From NCBI RefSeq assembly GCF_003369915.1, contig NC_046677.1:19982913-20046912 (forward strand): a stretch of DNA of 64,000 bases. Reading direction: 5' to 3'. The position numbers and the translations under genes were made by a program. The notes under the pieces were generated by a model. That model searched no databases, was not told where the DNA came from, and worked only from the letters and a program-made list of their open reading frames with translations. The stretch comes from Drosophila miranda (taxonomy: Eukaryota > Arthropoda > Insecta > Diptera > Drosophilidae). Below, in pieces: positions 12,201 to 27,338 of the stretch (positions are counted from its first letter, which is position 1; every line of letters begins with the position of its first letter).

Positions 12201-15200
12201 CCACCGTATAGAGCTTGTCGAACATCTCAAAGATCAAAGCACTGGGCTGATGAATGGTGCACACAATGGTGTGGCCCTGGGAGGCCAGTTTTTTCAGCAG
12301 CGCCACACAAGAACTGCACGACGAGCTGTCTAGACCACTAAAAATGAGAGAAAACAAATTACACTTTAAGTATGGTATGACTCAACGGCTTTTAATGAGT
12401 GTTCACCTGACCTATGGCAGCAAATTCGCAACTCGGGAACTCATTAAACCGTATTATGGCGAGAGAAAGAGGGAACAGAACCCCTAAAGCCAAAGAAAGA
12501 CATTACGAAATTCGGCAATTTCTTACTTTTATGGGCTGTGCACGAATGAGCGATTGTTGTTTGAACTTGATTTCATAAAAGTACAAAACTCGTTTGTACC
12601 CAAAAGCCATTAACCACTGCAAGTCGAACGGCAAATCGGCCTGATTGGCATTGCAAAGGTTTAGGTGTTTGAGGAGTACATGGAATATAATTTATTGATC
12701 CGCATCAGGCGAGACAGTATAACATCTATCAGTGGCTCTGCGGCTCTGTGGCACTCTGGCTCTGTATATCGATTAAAACTGGTCTCTCCCGCAGTGTTTT
12801 GAAGCCATTTACGATGAAATGTTAGACAGAGTCTGCCCTTTAGCTGAGCTGATGATTTATATACAATAACAAGTCGATAAGATCTGTGCACTATTTAATA
12901 ATCATATGTACATATATACTCGTAGTAGTCGTTGTGGAAATCTGATTGCTTGCAACAGCAATTTTCATTATGAAAATCGACATCTAATTTGCAGTTCAAA
13001 GTTTTCCATTCCCTTAGGTAATATATGCACAGTCAGTGAATGACTTGAAAGTTTATTTCGGAGAACGAAAATCCGGGGAGTCAACAGAGTACATTAACAG
13101 GAACAATTAATTGGACTAAGTCTCTGTCTAAACGGGTCGGAATGCTAAAAATAGTTTATGTCCCCAGACCCAGACAAAACTTTCATAGAGGGACTTTGGT
13201 AACAGCTCTCTACGAAAAAGAGTTTGATTGGATTGAGAGTAAACTTTGATCTACTAAAAGCTAATAAAAGAACACTTGCTCTTTGGTACCCCAGAGTGAA
13301 CCCGGATCTATCTCGCTTTCAAAGCGAATGAACATATCCAAAATTCTTGGAATCGAAAAGGTATACCACTTTGTTGCCCTAGAGATGTTTCTAGTCAATA
13401 AGTAGGCCATTTTTTCTTTTAATTATTCAAATTAAATTGCATTAAAACATTTATTGTGTTTAATAAACGACTCCAAACCATTAATTGTGGACTTAACTGT
13501 CAGATAATCCAATAATTATAAGATTGATAAACTCATCAGCCTACAGATATTCAGCATATAAAACAGAAAAACTCAATCGGTTCTAAATAATTAAACGGCT
13601 TAAACGTTTGCCGCAGCTTCCTGCTCAATGAACCCAACCGATCAAAACAAAAACTAAATAGCTATATAAAATATAAATTGTATAGAAAACAGATAAGCCC
13701 GAAGCAATATAGACATGCACAAACTTGACTTGTGGGTCAGGCATTGGGTGGATTTTTTGCTGAGTTTCCGCTAATAAGTACGCACATATGCACATATAAA
13801 TATGTATTCTATAAAGAACTTCATCAGATGACGATCATTATCATGGCTACTTCAATTACATAAGTGTACCCATATTTACCCTATACATGTATATAGTACA
13901 CTCATACTTGTATTCGTATTCATACTCACGTCGTTGGCTCATCCAGATAGAGTACTGGAGGATTGCTTATCAGCTCCAGGGCAATGGCGAGACGTTTCTT
14001 CTGTCCACCCGAAAGCTTTGCCGTATGCACATTATACCGATGCTCCAGACCAAGCAGCGATAAGATGTGTTTGATCTGTGAGAAAGATAGATGATACATG
14101 CGGAAACTATTTGTTAAAAAACCACTTAGGTAGAGATTTTTTGATTGCTTTTACTCACCAAATCCAATTTGTAGGTCTTGCTGAACTTAAAACCGAGTTT
14201 AAGATGTGCAGCCAGGAGCATTATTTCGCCCACCATTAACTGGGGACGCAGCAGATCATCCTGATGGATGTAGCACAACAGTTGACGGAATCTCTCGGAG
14301 CTGGGAGCCATGGGCTTGCCATTAACTCGTATATTGCCCGACACTCCAGTGGCACTGTCAGAGAAAATGAGTGGAAGAAATCACAAATGAAAATCAGCAA
14401 CAAACAAGCAATTAAAGTAATTATTATAATTTTAATGAGATCACGAGTCCACGAGCCTTCAAAAAAAATCAGCAAAAAATAAATATCTCCGTGAATGTCT
14501 GGAAACAGAGGCGAGGCACTACTCTGAACTCGAAACGAACCGAACTTAAAATAAATGTATATGCGTACATATTTCAAGTTCATAGTTTACTGACCGATAA
14601 CGTTTAGCAATGAAAAGCTGTGGAAACGCCTCGCAGTGCCTCTGGCGGTGGCTCTTTGCCGCCCAGCATCCACATTACGATACTTTAATTATGATACTCT
14701 ACAGAGATTCGATTCGTGCGATTTCCCTTTCGACACGTGCATCGTTTTGTATACATTTATTTACTAATTATATAGCTTAAAATGTTATATGCTGTAATAG
14801 CTGTCATTTGGCCATCAAAAATATAGAGAGATTACATTCAGAATTCAGATTTCCTTTCAGTTGCGTCAGTGGAGGGTCGTTTCCATTCCGTTCAACGGAC
14901 AGGGAATGAATCACTCATCAGAGTGCATTCGAATCGGTCTGAAGTTCTACTTATGCAATGGCATATGGGAACTTGAACTGTTTTGATGTCAGCTGATGTC
15001 TCGACAATGGGAGAGGAAGTAATGCGATTATGTCCGGGATGGGAGGCCAAGCTTCAAACTACATAAACAGCATTTTATTCGAAAATACACGAAAGATTGT
15101 GAATCGTTTTGAGAAGAGTAAAGGGATAAAAAAGAGCATATTTTATTTCTGCATAATTTTATATGCTCCATTTTTATGTTTGCTGCTGCATCCCTGAGGT

Positions 15201-16147
15201 TATAAGATGCCGAAACTCTAGGACCTAAGGCAACATCTATTGCTGCTCTAGTCACTCTTTAAATTGTATAAATCCATTAGACACCACTTAACATGCCGCC
15301 CCTTCTATATCCTATATCTATATTCTATATACATATTCATAATCAATCGTGCCATACAACCAAGAGCAATTTGCTCGGCATTGCTGACATCTGAACAATG
15401 TGTTGATTGATGGAACGAATGCAGCGTCTGCGCTTTATATTCGTTTGCTCGTACGATATGAACAACATGTAATTAAATCGACGGAAACTTGATTGCAAAT
15501 TCAGCGATACATCAGTCACAGCAGAGCGCAGAGCAGTAGGAAAATATAATTTTCAAGTTCAAGTGCGAGTGCGAGGGAAACTCACCAGAAGCCAGACATG
15601 ACATTCAACAGCGTGCTCTTGCCCGCCCCCGAGGGACCCATGATGGCTGTCAGTTCTCCAGAACGAAAACTACCATTCAGACCATGGAGGATTTCCTTGG
15701 TCACTGCAATTAGATAAGACCATAATTGAGTAATCCTCTTCAGCATATCCTTTCTAATGGTTACTCACCAAATTTCCTTTCTGGAAATGAGAACTTTTTC
15801 ACTTGATATCGCACATCGGAAAACTCAATATCAACCTTCTCGCAGTGATCAAAATTAGCATGGGACATGCCCTCATGATAGTTTGGCCTCTGGAAGACGT
15901 TCAAATTGTTGTTCACCTTCTCTTTCAGGGCATCCGAACCCCGGGATGATGTGGAAGATGTCTCATCGATGGAAAGCGCCGAACTGGCGGCTGTGGTGCA
16001 ACAATTTATGCCGAGGCAGCCACTATCCTGGTGCTTGCCATGGTGGTGTCCCTTGTGACTGGCACCGGAGGTGCTGCTGGCATCACTGTGTGCCCCACCG
16101 CCACAGCAGGCGGCATCTGTGGGTTTTATATCGGGCAAGAGTGTCAT
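6229..16147 (-). CDS. ABCG (White-type) half-transporter, 11 coding exons, 771 aa
   Basis: Exons rebuilt from splice sites (minus order): 16147-15769, 15703-15586, 14354-14159, 14075-13930, 12337-12099, 12022-11882, 11462-11140, 9194-9026, 7611-7511, 6798-6640, 6573-6229. All junctions are GT-AG and the frame is kept throughout (2316 nt). An N-terminal cytosolic ATPase precedes a C-terminal membrane domain, the ABCG order. Visible motifs: Walker [10 protein letters not shown] (149-157), signature LSGGQ (252-256), Walker B VLYLDEPT (272-279), D-loop GLD (281-283) and switch His 309 in CTIHQPSA. Residues from about 495 to the end hold the hydrophobic segments. The first 125 residues are His/Ser/Cys-rich and poorly conserved. 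ABCG half-transporters dimerise to export lipids or sterols. From memory the fly ortholog is CG17646. A splice acceptor upstream of the start (exon edge at 16197) shows that the 5' UTR continues further right. Confidence 0.92.
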
Positions 16148-16197
16148 ATTTATGGGGATATTCTACTATGTGCTTCTTCGGGAGAGGTTCTGTACCT
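16148..16197 (-). other. 5' UTR part of the ABCG exon 2 (acceptor at 16198)
   Basis: On the minus strand CTTTCCTTTTCAG precedes position 16197, so the first coding exon starts with about 50 nt of 5' UTR and the promoter lies further right, beyond an intron. The upstream exon was not located. Confidence 0.5.
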
Positions 16198-19100
16198 CTG
16201 AAAAGGAAAGAAAAGATACATATATAGATACAGAAGGCTTTTTGGATGGAGAAAATATGGGTTAAATTTAAGTAAAAGTCTCCCATTAATCTCTGATTCA
16301 TTCCATTTATATAAATAACATCCGATATCTTCCCATATTTTCATTCCATTTGTGGAGTTCCAAAGATCAACGGCACAGCCAAGTGATGAACTTCACATAT
16401 TATCCCTCCCCATAAATTATTTTGCAATTTTCCTCACCCTAATATTCAGCTTTAAGCAATCATTCCTTTTCCCAGTTTATTCTCCAGATGTTGTAAGTAC
16501 TGCCTTACGATAATAATAGTCAGAAACCCTAACGACCTGTTGGCGCTCGTTAGGAGGGGCGTTAGATGGTGTTTTTTTTATATCTTTCAAACAACAAAAG
16601 TAAATTGCGAATTGTACATATTTGTGTGGGCGTTCTATCGCTTAGATTTCACAATTTAGAGCTGCGGGACACTTTATTAAGTCTACATACATATCTCTCT
16701 GCTGCGACAGATGCGTCATTTAATGATTGTATTTTCATATATATAATTTAATGCTTTGTTTCTTACGAACAAAGAAAGTTATTGTAATGTGAGAATTCTG
16801 TGAGTAATGTAAATTATAAATACTCGTACTATTGTTTTTATGGGAGAAGTCTGCCCATATTTTGCGGAATTTCAAGCTGATGGATAGACAATCTGTGGAC
16901 TTTTCTCTACATTTCAACGATATTCAATCAGATGGATAGACAATCTTCTGTAGCCTTCCAATCTTATCTAATATTCTATGGACTTTCAAACTACGAAATG
17001 GGCGGACAATATTCTGATGTATACACAATCTTTGGTACATCTGATGGATCTGATGGATAGACAATATTTGAAAGACTTTCATTCTGACACCAGTCGCTGG
17101 AATTTCAAACTGATGGATAGACAATATTCTGCAGTATTCAGTATTCTAAAGATCTGTTATCTAGACATTCGGTCTTGGAGTCTTGGAGTCCATTATTTTA
17201 ATTTAATGTAAATTATGCACAGACTGTGTTTGGTCTATCGGGAATCACTTATCAGCCGACTACCCAAAAATATGTATTCTCGGCATGTAACCAAAATTCA
17301 AATATTTCTGCTTGTCATTTTTTATGGATTCTTTTTTTGTGGTCATAGGATGACTGGCCACTATGCAAATGTAGTGAAATTCGTGGCTTAAGTTCTTACT
17401 TAGATCATTTCTGGAATTGATTTTATATAAACCAATAAACGCTCTGATATAAATAAGGTAAATATTTGTCAATTCAGCTGTTGAATTTTAATTAGGATAG
17501 AGATAGATTTTTGGTTATTTGCTGTCCGATTAGCTAAGCTCTGTTAATTTGTCAAAACCTTGTCATAGGTCAGGTTCGAGGCCTATGTTCAAACAAATCA
17601 AATAAACAAATCTTGGGAATACTATGTAAAAATGGTCTATTCACCTCTAAAGTTTGTTAAATATTTGTTTAAAGCGGGATACTGGTATTTTTAGAGCATT
17701 AGCAAAGAAGATAGAAAAGGTTTTCGTGAAAAATAACACTATTTTAAAATAGGGCAAGAAATGTATTAATTTTAGAGCTAATGGAAAACTGAATAAGAAT
17801 CTAGATCAAAGAAGGTAACTAAATCAAGAAACTAAAGTAGAAAACTATCCCAAATAGTCTAAGAGAAACATGAAATATTTGTCCAAAAAAATCATACTTC
17901 CAGGAGTCTATTTGATATAATTTTTCTTAAAAAAGTATTACCAAAAAATGGCCTTCAATATGTCATTCAACCAACCCAAGAATATCTAGGCTATACCGCC
18001 GATAAGTCTGTCCATAAAACCATGCAAATTACCGCCACAAAGTGCTGTAAAGTCGTTTTACATCTTTTGCGGCATATCTCACTATACTCGTATGTATTTT
18101 TTGGCCAAGTATAGATATTTTGTTGTTGATGTTTGCCAAACAACTCCTCGAGTGGTAAACTGATATTGACTTTGATGTAAAGAGGTTGGTGTCTGGCGGC
18201 CCGGCCCGGCCGCCCCTCAATAGAATGTCAGCCTCAAAAGTAGGCAAAGACCGAGAAAACCAGTTTACAAGAAAATACACCAAAAGAAACTACAAAAACT
18301 GCCAAATCATTTTCTTTAGAGACCGAAAATTAGCCAAAAATCAAATCAAGATCAAGTCTGGTATGATCTTGATTCAACTATCATACATAGTTCTCTGTTT
18401 CGAGTGCATTTCGAGTGCAGTTTCATTGAGCCTGTGCCGATATACTGGTATACCATTGATTGGGGCAGGGCACGACAATTGCTGATCAATTTATGGTGTT
18501 CGCCATATGACATAATTATTTAAATATGTAAATACTCAGACAGACGGACATACATATGTATAAGTATATATGTACATATGTATTTATGTGAACATGAAAC
18601 TGAAAGAATGTTAGCTGAATGAATGAGAATATTACGTGAAAGGAATGTTTGCTCTTAAAGATTGTTTACTCTTAAAGAATGTCTTGTATAAATTATTGAA
18701 GCAAACTTGATGGATAGGTTACATTATGGATATTAGATAGAAGTTATGGTTGTTATTCCGTTCTTCAGCTCGATATGTGTGTGTTTTTTAAGTTAAATTT
18801 GAATATGATTCAGCAAGATTCTTAAGGAGTAGATAGCAGGATATTCTCAACTTAAAACATTACGGAATTCCTCTCGGAAATTATAGATACTATATATATG
18901 TATACTTTTTTTGCAATGGTTTCCAACTGTTATTTATATCCCTGACATTATGAGATTTATGTTGCTCAAACGCCACATAATTTTCAACGAAAAAACCCCC
19001 GTAAATTGCTTTCAAAAGTAGTTCAGAAGCACCGAACCGAAACATATTACTGAAAGACCCCTGACGACGTCCACGAGTAAGTAATTCACGTAATTTAAAT

Positions 19101-22100
19101 TTTGGCAAACTCTCAACAGCAAACTCTCAGAGGTAGGTTGTTGTTTGTGGGACCTTTAGACTCTGGGTCTGGCTCATAACTCACTCAATGCAAATTGCTC
19201 ATTTTCTGCCGTTCTCTGCCGTCTGCTGTTTTGACATGCAAATACATAAAACTCACAGAAGGAAAAAACACACAAACGAAAAAACGATCACCATTTCCAT
19301 TAAAGTCACGAAACTCGGAGAAAACATGAAACAACTTCAGAACACTACACAATAAATAATACTACTGGAACTGGAAGAGTAATACTCGGCACAATAGAAT
19401 GAGGCAATTGATCGTCTCAGAAAGCACGATAAAAAAAAATTAAAAAAAACTGAGAAGCATATTTTTACGAGCACTACGACAATACGACCCCAAGAACCAC
19501 GTTTGGCAAGCGATAAGGAAAAGTGACATGGTCAGGGTCAGCACGTGGTCAGCACGGATCAGGGCTATACATAGTATATATTTATATACTTTTTAGTACT
19601 TTAGGGGGGCGTGGCTGTAGAGGCTGACTCAAAAGAACTCTTTCCACGAAATGTCGCAGTAGCCGGCACACAAATGTTTGTTTGGCTTTCTGAAAGCCAA
19701 ATATTATTCTGCTCTTCTCTCTTTTCGCATTTGTTGATTGTGTAGTCGATCCATCAGTCAGGCAATGACCGCTATATTCGGTTTGTATATGATATATGAT
19801 ACGTATAGTATACGAGTATTGTATGTGTATATTAGTTCTCAATTTGTTTTCATATGTATTTACAATCCGTAAAGGTATGGTATGTGCGATCACGTAATGA
19901 GACAAAATTGGTGAAAATTAAGATGATTGAGTGGAAATTTAAAGGGGAAATGAAGCTACTTTAGAGATGGAGCTAGAGATACCACAAAACACCAGCTCAA
20001 ATTGGTTTAAAGCGGTATAAAATTTAATTTACATTTTGTTTAAATTCCGAAAAAGGGCTATAATTAGCTGAAGTGGGCTTCCCTGTCAAAAATAATTATC
20101 TAAACCGCTACTGCGCCCAATTACAAACACATTTTAGATTAGCCACAAAACTGTATAAATTTTAGCTGGGATTTGCATCGGAGACAATCCAGTGACTGCT
20201 AGAAGTGCGCCTGCTCCTCCCGCAACAAATTGTAAATTGTAATTCCATGCACATGTCCCATACCCCAACCGTCCGAGTCATGAATACGTTAAGCGAAACA
20301 CCAGATCGAATGATATAACTGGAAATGTGCCGACTAGTCGAAGATCGGATAATCAAGTCGATGTCCATTGTGCGAGTAGTCGCACTGTACTCGCACTGTG
20401 GCCTACATTTTCAAGTTCTTTCTAAAACGAAGAGTAAGAGTGAGAGTGAGAGAGAGAGAGGAGAGGATAGAAGCTTTTCTCCCCCATCCCATCGATCGGG
20501 GCAGTCGATTGAGCAACCGATGCCCAAAGAACACATGTGCAGCAGGCATGGAAGCTATATGGCACTTACTTAGTATTCACTCCACTGTGAGAGGCAACTA
20601 CTTACTATGCAAGCAAGAAAATATGACTAATTTGATTGTGGAATAATTAAACAAGCGGGAGACTTATGTTTGAAATTGTTTAGCATTTTCTAATTAAAAT
20701 ATAATGGTTGAGAAATATAACACCGTCCATTGCTTTGAAATCAGCTGTTTTGTGACTTGCAAAGCAATGCGCTTTACAAGTGAAAGCAGTTCATGTAGAA
20801 AGCAGCTGATTTTTGGTGAGCAACAATCGAATATAAAGACTAGTTTAAGTTTACTTAAACAACGTTGGATTTTTGGAAAGGCTTAAACAGCGGTACGTAT
20901 GTACATACATATGTTTGCACATTGTTTCGTTCAGTCAGTTTTTTATTTACGAAGTGAAAAGCATCTGAATCTAAAAGGTAACTCATTTTATTTAATTTCC
21001 TCTAACCACTACGCTTTTTCTTGGAAGACTAGATTTTTGGCTCATGTTTGGGGTAGCAATAATACTTAAGAACTCCTTCTTCAACTTATATTTTTCAACC
21101 ATAAAAAAAAAGGTTATTTTTTCGAGGAATTCCATGTTTTTACAGCGTTTTAAGGCCATTGACGAAAGCAGTAAATGTCATACGGGCTGGGCAGGAGTGC
21201 ACTCTCATACGTATACTTTCGTTCTCCCATACGTTTCGTTCTTTCCTGCACACTTTCATATGCACATACAGACATATGTGCTTTCATTCGGTCCCTCTCT
21301 CTTTTTGGTTTCAGCTCTTCTACATTCTCACACTCACTCTTTTGTTAGTGGGTCAGAGGTTGGGTAATGTTAACGAACCTGTTGACTGCGCTCTTGAATG
21401 ACGATTCTCACACACGCGATGCGCTCGGAAAGTTCTTTCTTTCTTTCGTTTCGTTTCGATTCGATGCTTCAGCTGGTCTTGGTTGTTGAAAGTTTCCTCT
21501 TCTTGTGACTACTATAGTTGCTGCTATAGTTACTAATAATATTGTCCTCTTTGAGACGCAGAATACGAGTGCGCATATGGACCAAGACAATGCGACGTAG
21601 CAATTGACAAGTGGAAAAGCATCGACACAGAACGCAATTCATGAATGAACACACATCACTGGGAAAATTTAAGAAAACTTGAGCCCAAGAAAACTCATTT
21701 CCAGTCTTCAATTTGCATGTACACGCGATTGTTTTTGGATTCTTCTTTAACTCTTTTGCGGTTTTATTTTTTGTATTTTTGTGCAATTGAATTCGATTTT
21801 GTATTGCACTTTCTTCCTTTTCGGACTGACATTCACATGAGTGGAAACGAGAGGGACGACGACGACGACACTGTATGTTTGCGCGGTTTTGTTTCACTCT
21901 GCTTTTGCCTCCTTCATTGAACTTATGCAGATGGGCAGCGGCGCGTAAATTAATTTCAATTGTTTTTTTTGTATTTGTCAGCCAGCCACGCCACTGTGCA
22001 TTATATACTTTTTTCGATTTTGCTTTATTTTATCTCTTTCTAGGCCCCCCCTTTCGCTACTGTTTCGCTTACACGTGCGCTCCAAACGCGACGCTCGCCA

Positions 22101-25100
22101 CAAATAAACGGTAAAGTGCTCTCCCCATGGCTCTTATAAGACCCCAGCCAACTCGAACAACAGCTGCTCCAGCGCACAGCTGATGATCGCTTGCTCTCAC
22201 TTGCCTGGTCTCTCGCGCACGCTGGGCTCTCTCTTCGAAGATTATTGCGCTCTTGCCGGCTGCTTACGTTATTGCATTACGTTAGGCGGTTGGCTTTCTT
22301 ATTGTTGTAATGAATGCATTGTGCATTTCCAGGCCCTGACCTCCATATCTGTACCGTTAACTGTTATAATCGGATCACTCGTAAGCTCTCTCTCTCTCTG
22401 TCTCGGGCTGGGTAATTCTCGCCTTTTCTTGGGGTTTGGCTCCGTGCGTGGTTTGGCATAAGTTTCCCTGGTGACGTCGCTTGCATATTTGATTCGCAAT
22501 TTTCTTTCTTTGTGATTCATTCATTTGCGGTTTCAACAACTAAAATTCCTTTGATTTGGAAAATCTCTTTGGGATGTGGGTTATTAACCATACGGGCGGT
22601 TGGACTGAATGGTTATTAAGTGTTATTTGGATTTTATTGATGGATGAATCGGAAACGTGTGTTATAAATAAATCAATTAAGTATCGGCTTGCAGCAATTA
22701 ACTTGCAGCTGTAATGGCCTTTTAATACTAGGTTTCGAGGACGGTTTCGTACCTAATAGGGTTTGCGGAATTTACTCAAATCATCAGTTCGTTAAGGAAT
22801 TAATTTGGAACGAGGTAATTGGCGGGGAACACTTTCTGTACTCCCATTATAGACTATCTTTATCTGTAACTTTTTCTTGTTCTAGTTATTATTTGGGTTC
22901 TATAAAATTAAGATAAATTTCCTATGCACACGGTATCTTTTTGTAGAATTGTATGGGTGGGATACCAGTAAGATAAGATAACAACTCTTAAAACTAATAT
23001 ATTTTTTCTTTAGGATGGTCGTTCCATTTTGGGTGAAAGAAGAATCCTATAACAAAAACATTTCCTCTATTGCTTTGGGAAACATTTTCTTTTAGCTTTA
23101 TCAGCTATCCTACATACATCTCCAAAGCCACACCCCTTGACACCAACTTCGAATACATCGCATATTGGTTCCATTTAAGCATCTTTAAAATGCTGCTCAC
23201 TCAGGGCTAAACAATCCCTATAACCAATCAATTAGTCAATCTATTCCTGACACGAATTACTCAAAGATTTGATCTGCGTTCATAGTACAACTCGCAGCCC
23301 TACCCTAGCGCCCTATAGCACCCCATAGCACCTGGCCCCATCTCAGGAAACATACCTTTAGCCCTAACCCTCTGCCCAACGCTTGCCGCGTTCATCTCTC
23401 CACCTTTCTGTCGACGACTGGTTCTCATCCCGAATCGACTTACATTGTACACACAGACAATTCCTAACTGGCAATTAGACGATAGGCAAATCGCGTTCAA
23501 CGTGTCGTATAAGCATTTTCTGTCGATAATTGATAATTACGTGATCTGCAAGCCGGATGGACTCTAAAGCCAGTCGGGCAATCGATTTTTATAACATCAA
23601 ATTATGGTGATTGAGTTGGGTTCGTGAACCCAGCAATTGCAATCCATAGCTCGGATAAATGGCGCAGTTTCCCTCTGGATGTTGATGCGGATGAGGTGGC
23701 CTTGGATGCCAACGGAGGGAATGCGAGTAATTAATTTCCAAGCTACAGGCGGGAGATAAGCCTCATTGGATGGGTCAACAAGATAGCGATCCACCGCCCA
23801 GATAATTCAGATATTTGGCCTGCTTATCAGCACCCCAATTATGTGGGTTTTCCAGGCGATGATGCCAGCGATGATAATAATGTGGTAGATAGGATATATT
23901 CTCTGTACATCAAATGATTAGGCTACCAATTGCGTATGCTCCACCCCCGACTCAACACCCTAACACTTGCAGCGATTCCCACGATCTTTGGCCAATGAAA
24001 ATTTACTTGTTACTTAGCTCGCAATATTACTCAATCCTCTTCAGATGATTTATCTCAGTTACGTGGATTCCCTCCGAGCTGTGGGAGCTGCATTTGAATT
24101 TCTAATTCGCGACTCGCGAGACAACGTCACGATATTTTCCCCCCTCCAATAATTGTCGCTGGAAAAACTACAATAACTCAAAGATCTTGTGGGAGTTGCT
24201 TCAATCTCTGGTTGGGTGATTCACATATTGATTTCACGTTAAACGTTTTTGGTTAAACATTTATTGAATGCGTTTAAGATCTCAGAGTTCATAGAGGAAT
24301 TTCCGGAAATTTTTTATACCATTTCGCACTGCTGATTAGATCTTCTTAAGTGTTGTTTTTCAAAGAAAGGAATGGGACTAAGGTCCAAAGCTTATCAGAA
24401 GGGCCCCAAAACCATTAAGCTGATTTAATTGAATAGGAAACCTATTTGCTTATACAATTCGGTTGACAACTTAGGATTTAATGCACTGAAAGCTAACGAA
24501 CAAATTACACTTTGTCGTCGGAAGCAAACTACGCAAGCAGAGATCACGTTGACGGTATGATGATGATGATCGTCATCAAGGGGCTGTTGATTCCTGTTGT
24601 AAGCCCGACCCCGTTAGCTGATTAGACAAAGCGTGTCGCCCCCCGATTAAAGGTGACAAATTCATTTGGGTTCTTTTCGATCTATGTATGAACTATATAG
24701 AATTTATTTTAAATACTATAGATTCCAAAAATATAGTATAAAAACCTTGATAGCAATCCGGGGAGAGCACATGAGGATAGAGCGTGTTCGACGGGAAACG
24801 AACCCAAATAAAATATGAAAACTTACCCCACGATTCAGTGCAAAACTGTGCTAAACAAAGGGTCAACAACTGGGTTCAAGATCATTTATTTTTTCCAGGG
24901 CGACACTTTTACGCCAGAGAGATTTATTCCAAAACAAAAATTTTCGAGATGATAGCATAGCAAAATACTATAAAGTACAATAAATAAACAAATTTATAAA
25001 AAAAATGAACCGAAAAAAGGGAAGAATCATCGTCCAGCAATAAGCAATAAGAAAATAAGAAGTCTTTCTTTATGCCGGGCCAGAAATCGCAAGAAAATAA

Positions 25101-27338
25101 AATCGCATTATTAAAAGTCCACTTTGGACGCCAAATGTTTCGCTAATGAGATATAAATATATACTATACAAATATACTATATACATATATATCCAAAACC
25201 AAATCGGCTTACGTACCAATATCCACAGCACTCGGACTCAACTCGGAATCCCCTCCATTTGGGAACTAATTAAGTCTGACAGGGGGTGGAAAGGTACCAT
25301 AGGAAGAGTCTGGGCCCTGGGTTCTGGGACTGGAAAGACACTGAGCCTGATTGTCATGCACACCACTGCAGGCCACAGAGAGGTAGGAGAGCGGGAACGT
25401 GCTCGGGGGCAAGCCCATTTGGCGTGACGTTAGATAAATATGAATGAATCCAATGAATGAATAAATGAAGTGAAGTGAAGCCGGCCTCATGCTACCTCTC
25501 TACTTAGCATTTTGGTCTGCTGCCATCTCCCTATCGAATGATAGAGCGATCAATCGTTTAATGATCGTATCAGATCTCGGCTGGGAGATTCTACGACGGG
25601 CGTACATGACGATGGTGGCGTAGACAGACGAGAGCGAACCGGACCAGAACTGAATGAATCAATTTGGTTCCAGAGACGGAATATAGTCCACGCTTTAGCG
25701 ATGGGATTTATTGGGATGGGATAGAAATTAAGCGAACCAAAACTAATGCCGCACTTAAGTAGCCCTCAAAGTGAAACGATTTCAAATGAGCAATGAAAAC
25801 TCAAAATTACCTTCCTTTTCTGTTGCAGGCAGAAGTTATACAACGAAAAGAGAAATCAAATCAGAGCCCGATTTTCATGTGAGGGTATAATTATACCCAT
25901 AGGAAAAATACAAAAAAAAAATCATGTTAATCATCAAGTGATTCATGCACATTCAACAACCATTTTATGCTCCCCCAAAAGAACATTAAATTAACCATCA
26001 GTTACTACTACTATTTCTGGTTTTTCCTTTCCATAGTAGCGTTCCCTCCCTCAACCAAAGTTTCATCTCTAGCCAAAACCCATGCGTCACTTTCTTTCCA
26101 CCCACCATAACAGACATAAGCCAACAACAGAGCGACGTCCAGAAAGCCACCGGAAACCCGCGAAAGAGCAGAACAGAACAGAAAGGAGGAGAAATTAGAA
26201 TTCGAGACACGCGACACAAGTCCATATTTTACGATGCCATGTTCTCGTATATTGTATATCGAAAGGTGTGTTCTGAAAGAAAGACAAGACGCGCTTAGCT
26301 CCGCTCACAATGGATTGTTGCATATGAATATCAATATTCTTTTGGTCATTTCATTGTTTCAGTTCCTATAAGACTGCTGCTCTTCATCGAATCGAGTTGA
26401 ACAAACTGTAAGAATAAACTGTAAAGTGGTGGAAATCGATGATGATGAAATGATGATCCTACAGAGAGTTGAGGTGATTGCACTCGACCCTCCATGAGAC
26501 AGCTGTCAATGGCACTCAACCTTCGCAGATTAAGCGGCGGCAAAAATAAAGGAACAGAACAAAAAATAATAGATCAAGCAGCTGCTGCATGGATGCATAT
26601 GCGTCTTTATCGGCTATTATATGACATTATGCTCAAACTTGACCGATATAGCTTATCATAGGAAAAAACCAGTGAGTTTTTATTATAAACCCCCCTCCAA
26701 TGAGGATGATAAGCAGAAAACTTATGGCTGCAAAAACGGTTCCCATCAATTGAGTAGATTGAAGAAAAAGACAGATAAATGCTTATAGAGAAAGAGATAG
26801 AATGTACAGAAATAGAGAGATGGATAAGAACTATTGCGATGGTGGAGGTGCAATTAGACACTTCCGTAAAATGCATTTAGAATGTTATACAAAAACAGCA
26901 AAAAGAAAATACAAAATAAAATGTAAATGACAAGCGCACAACTCTATCAAATTTACAGACAATGCTTTTTTTTGAATTTTTTTTGCTTTTGAATTTGAAT
27001 GCGCTCTTCGTTTTTATTTTTTTTCTTTCTATAAATGCTAAGGAATCTGGTTACCTCGCTGACTTCCAATAATCTCTAATATAAACAATTTCCTAAACGC
27101 AATTAAATAACATTTGCTTTGCATTTTATGTTTTGATGCAAGAAATCTAAAAAAAAATATTTTGACACTGACGCAATTCCCTGCCTACCCTAAACAAAAA
27201 ACCCAAAATAGAAACAACTAAATGCTAAAAAAAAAAAAAAACCTAAAAATTTTGAGTGACACCAAATCACAAATTCAAATATTAGCTACCTATAAACCTA
27301 ATATTCTACCGCTATACTATGTCTACCTCGATCTACAG
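16198..27338. other. Long non-coding stretch, probable 5' intron and promoter region of the ABCG gene
   Basis: No ORF here looks like protein. The region is AT-rich with scattered simple repeats: GA-rich at about 20440-20465, CT-rich at 22386-22402, and a GATGATGATGATCGTCATC palindrome near 24562. The interval 21400-22450 is more GC- and CTCT-rich and could hold a GAGA-type promoter, but no start site can be fixed from sequence alone. A degenerate tandem repeat (16871-17130) is listed separately. Confidence 0.4.
16871..17130. repeat. Degenerate tandem repeat with GATGGATAGACAAT core
   Basis: The core GATGGATAGACAAT (often extended by ATTCTG and preceded by TTCAA-CT) recurs near 16878, 16930, 16997 (diverged, GGGCGGACAATATTCTG), 17051 and 17112. 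Spacing is about 52-68 bp and the spacers share ACTTTC and TTCAAAC blocks. It looks like an eroded array of roughly 60-bp units. Confidence 0.65.

Noticed and set aside
16871-17130. Evenly spaced repeats suggesting a CRISPR-like array
   Set aside because: Repeats are degenerate and the spacers are related to each other; the genome is eukaryotic.
17560-17600. GGTTCGAGGCC, resembling a tRNA T-arm
   Set aside because: No acceptor stem, D-arm or anticodon arm can be built around it; no tRNA was found in the window.
21469-21897. 142-aa minus-strand ORF
   Set aside because: Asn/Lys/Thr-rich AT sequence without codon structure or homology.
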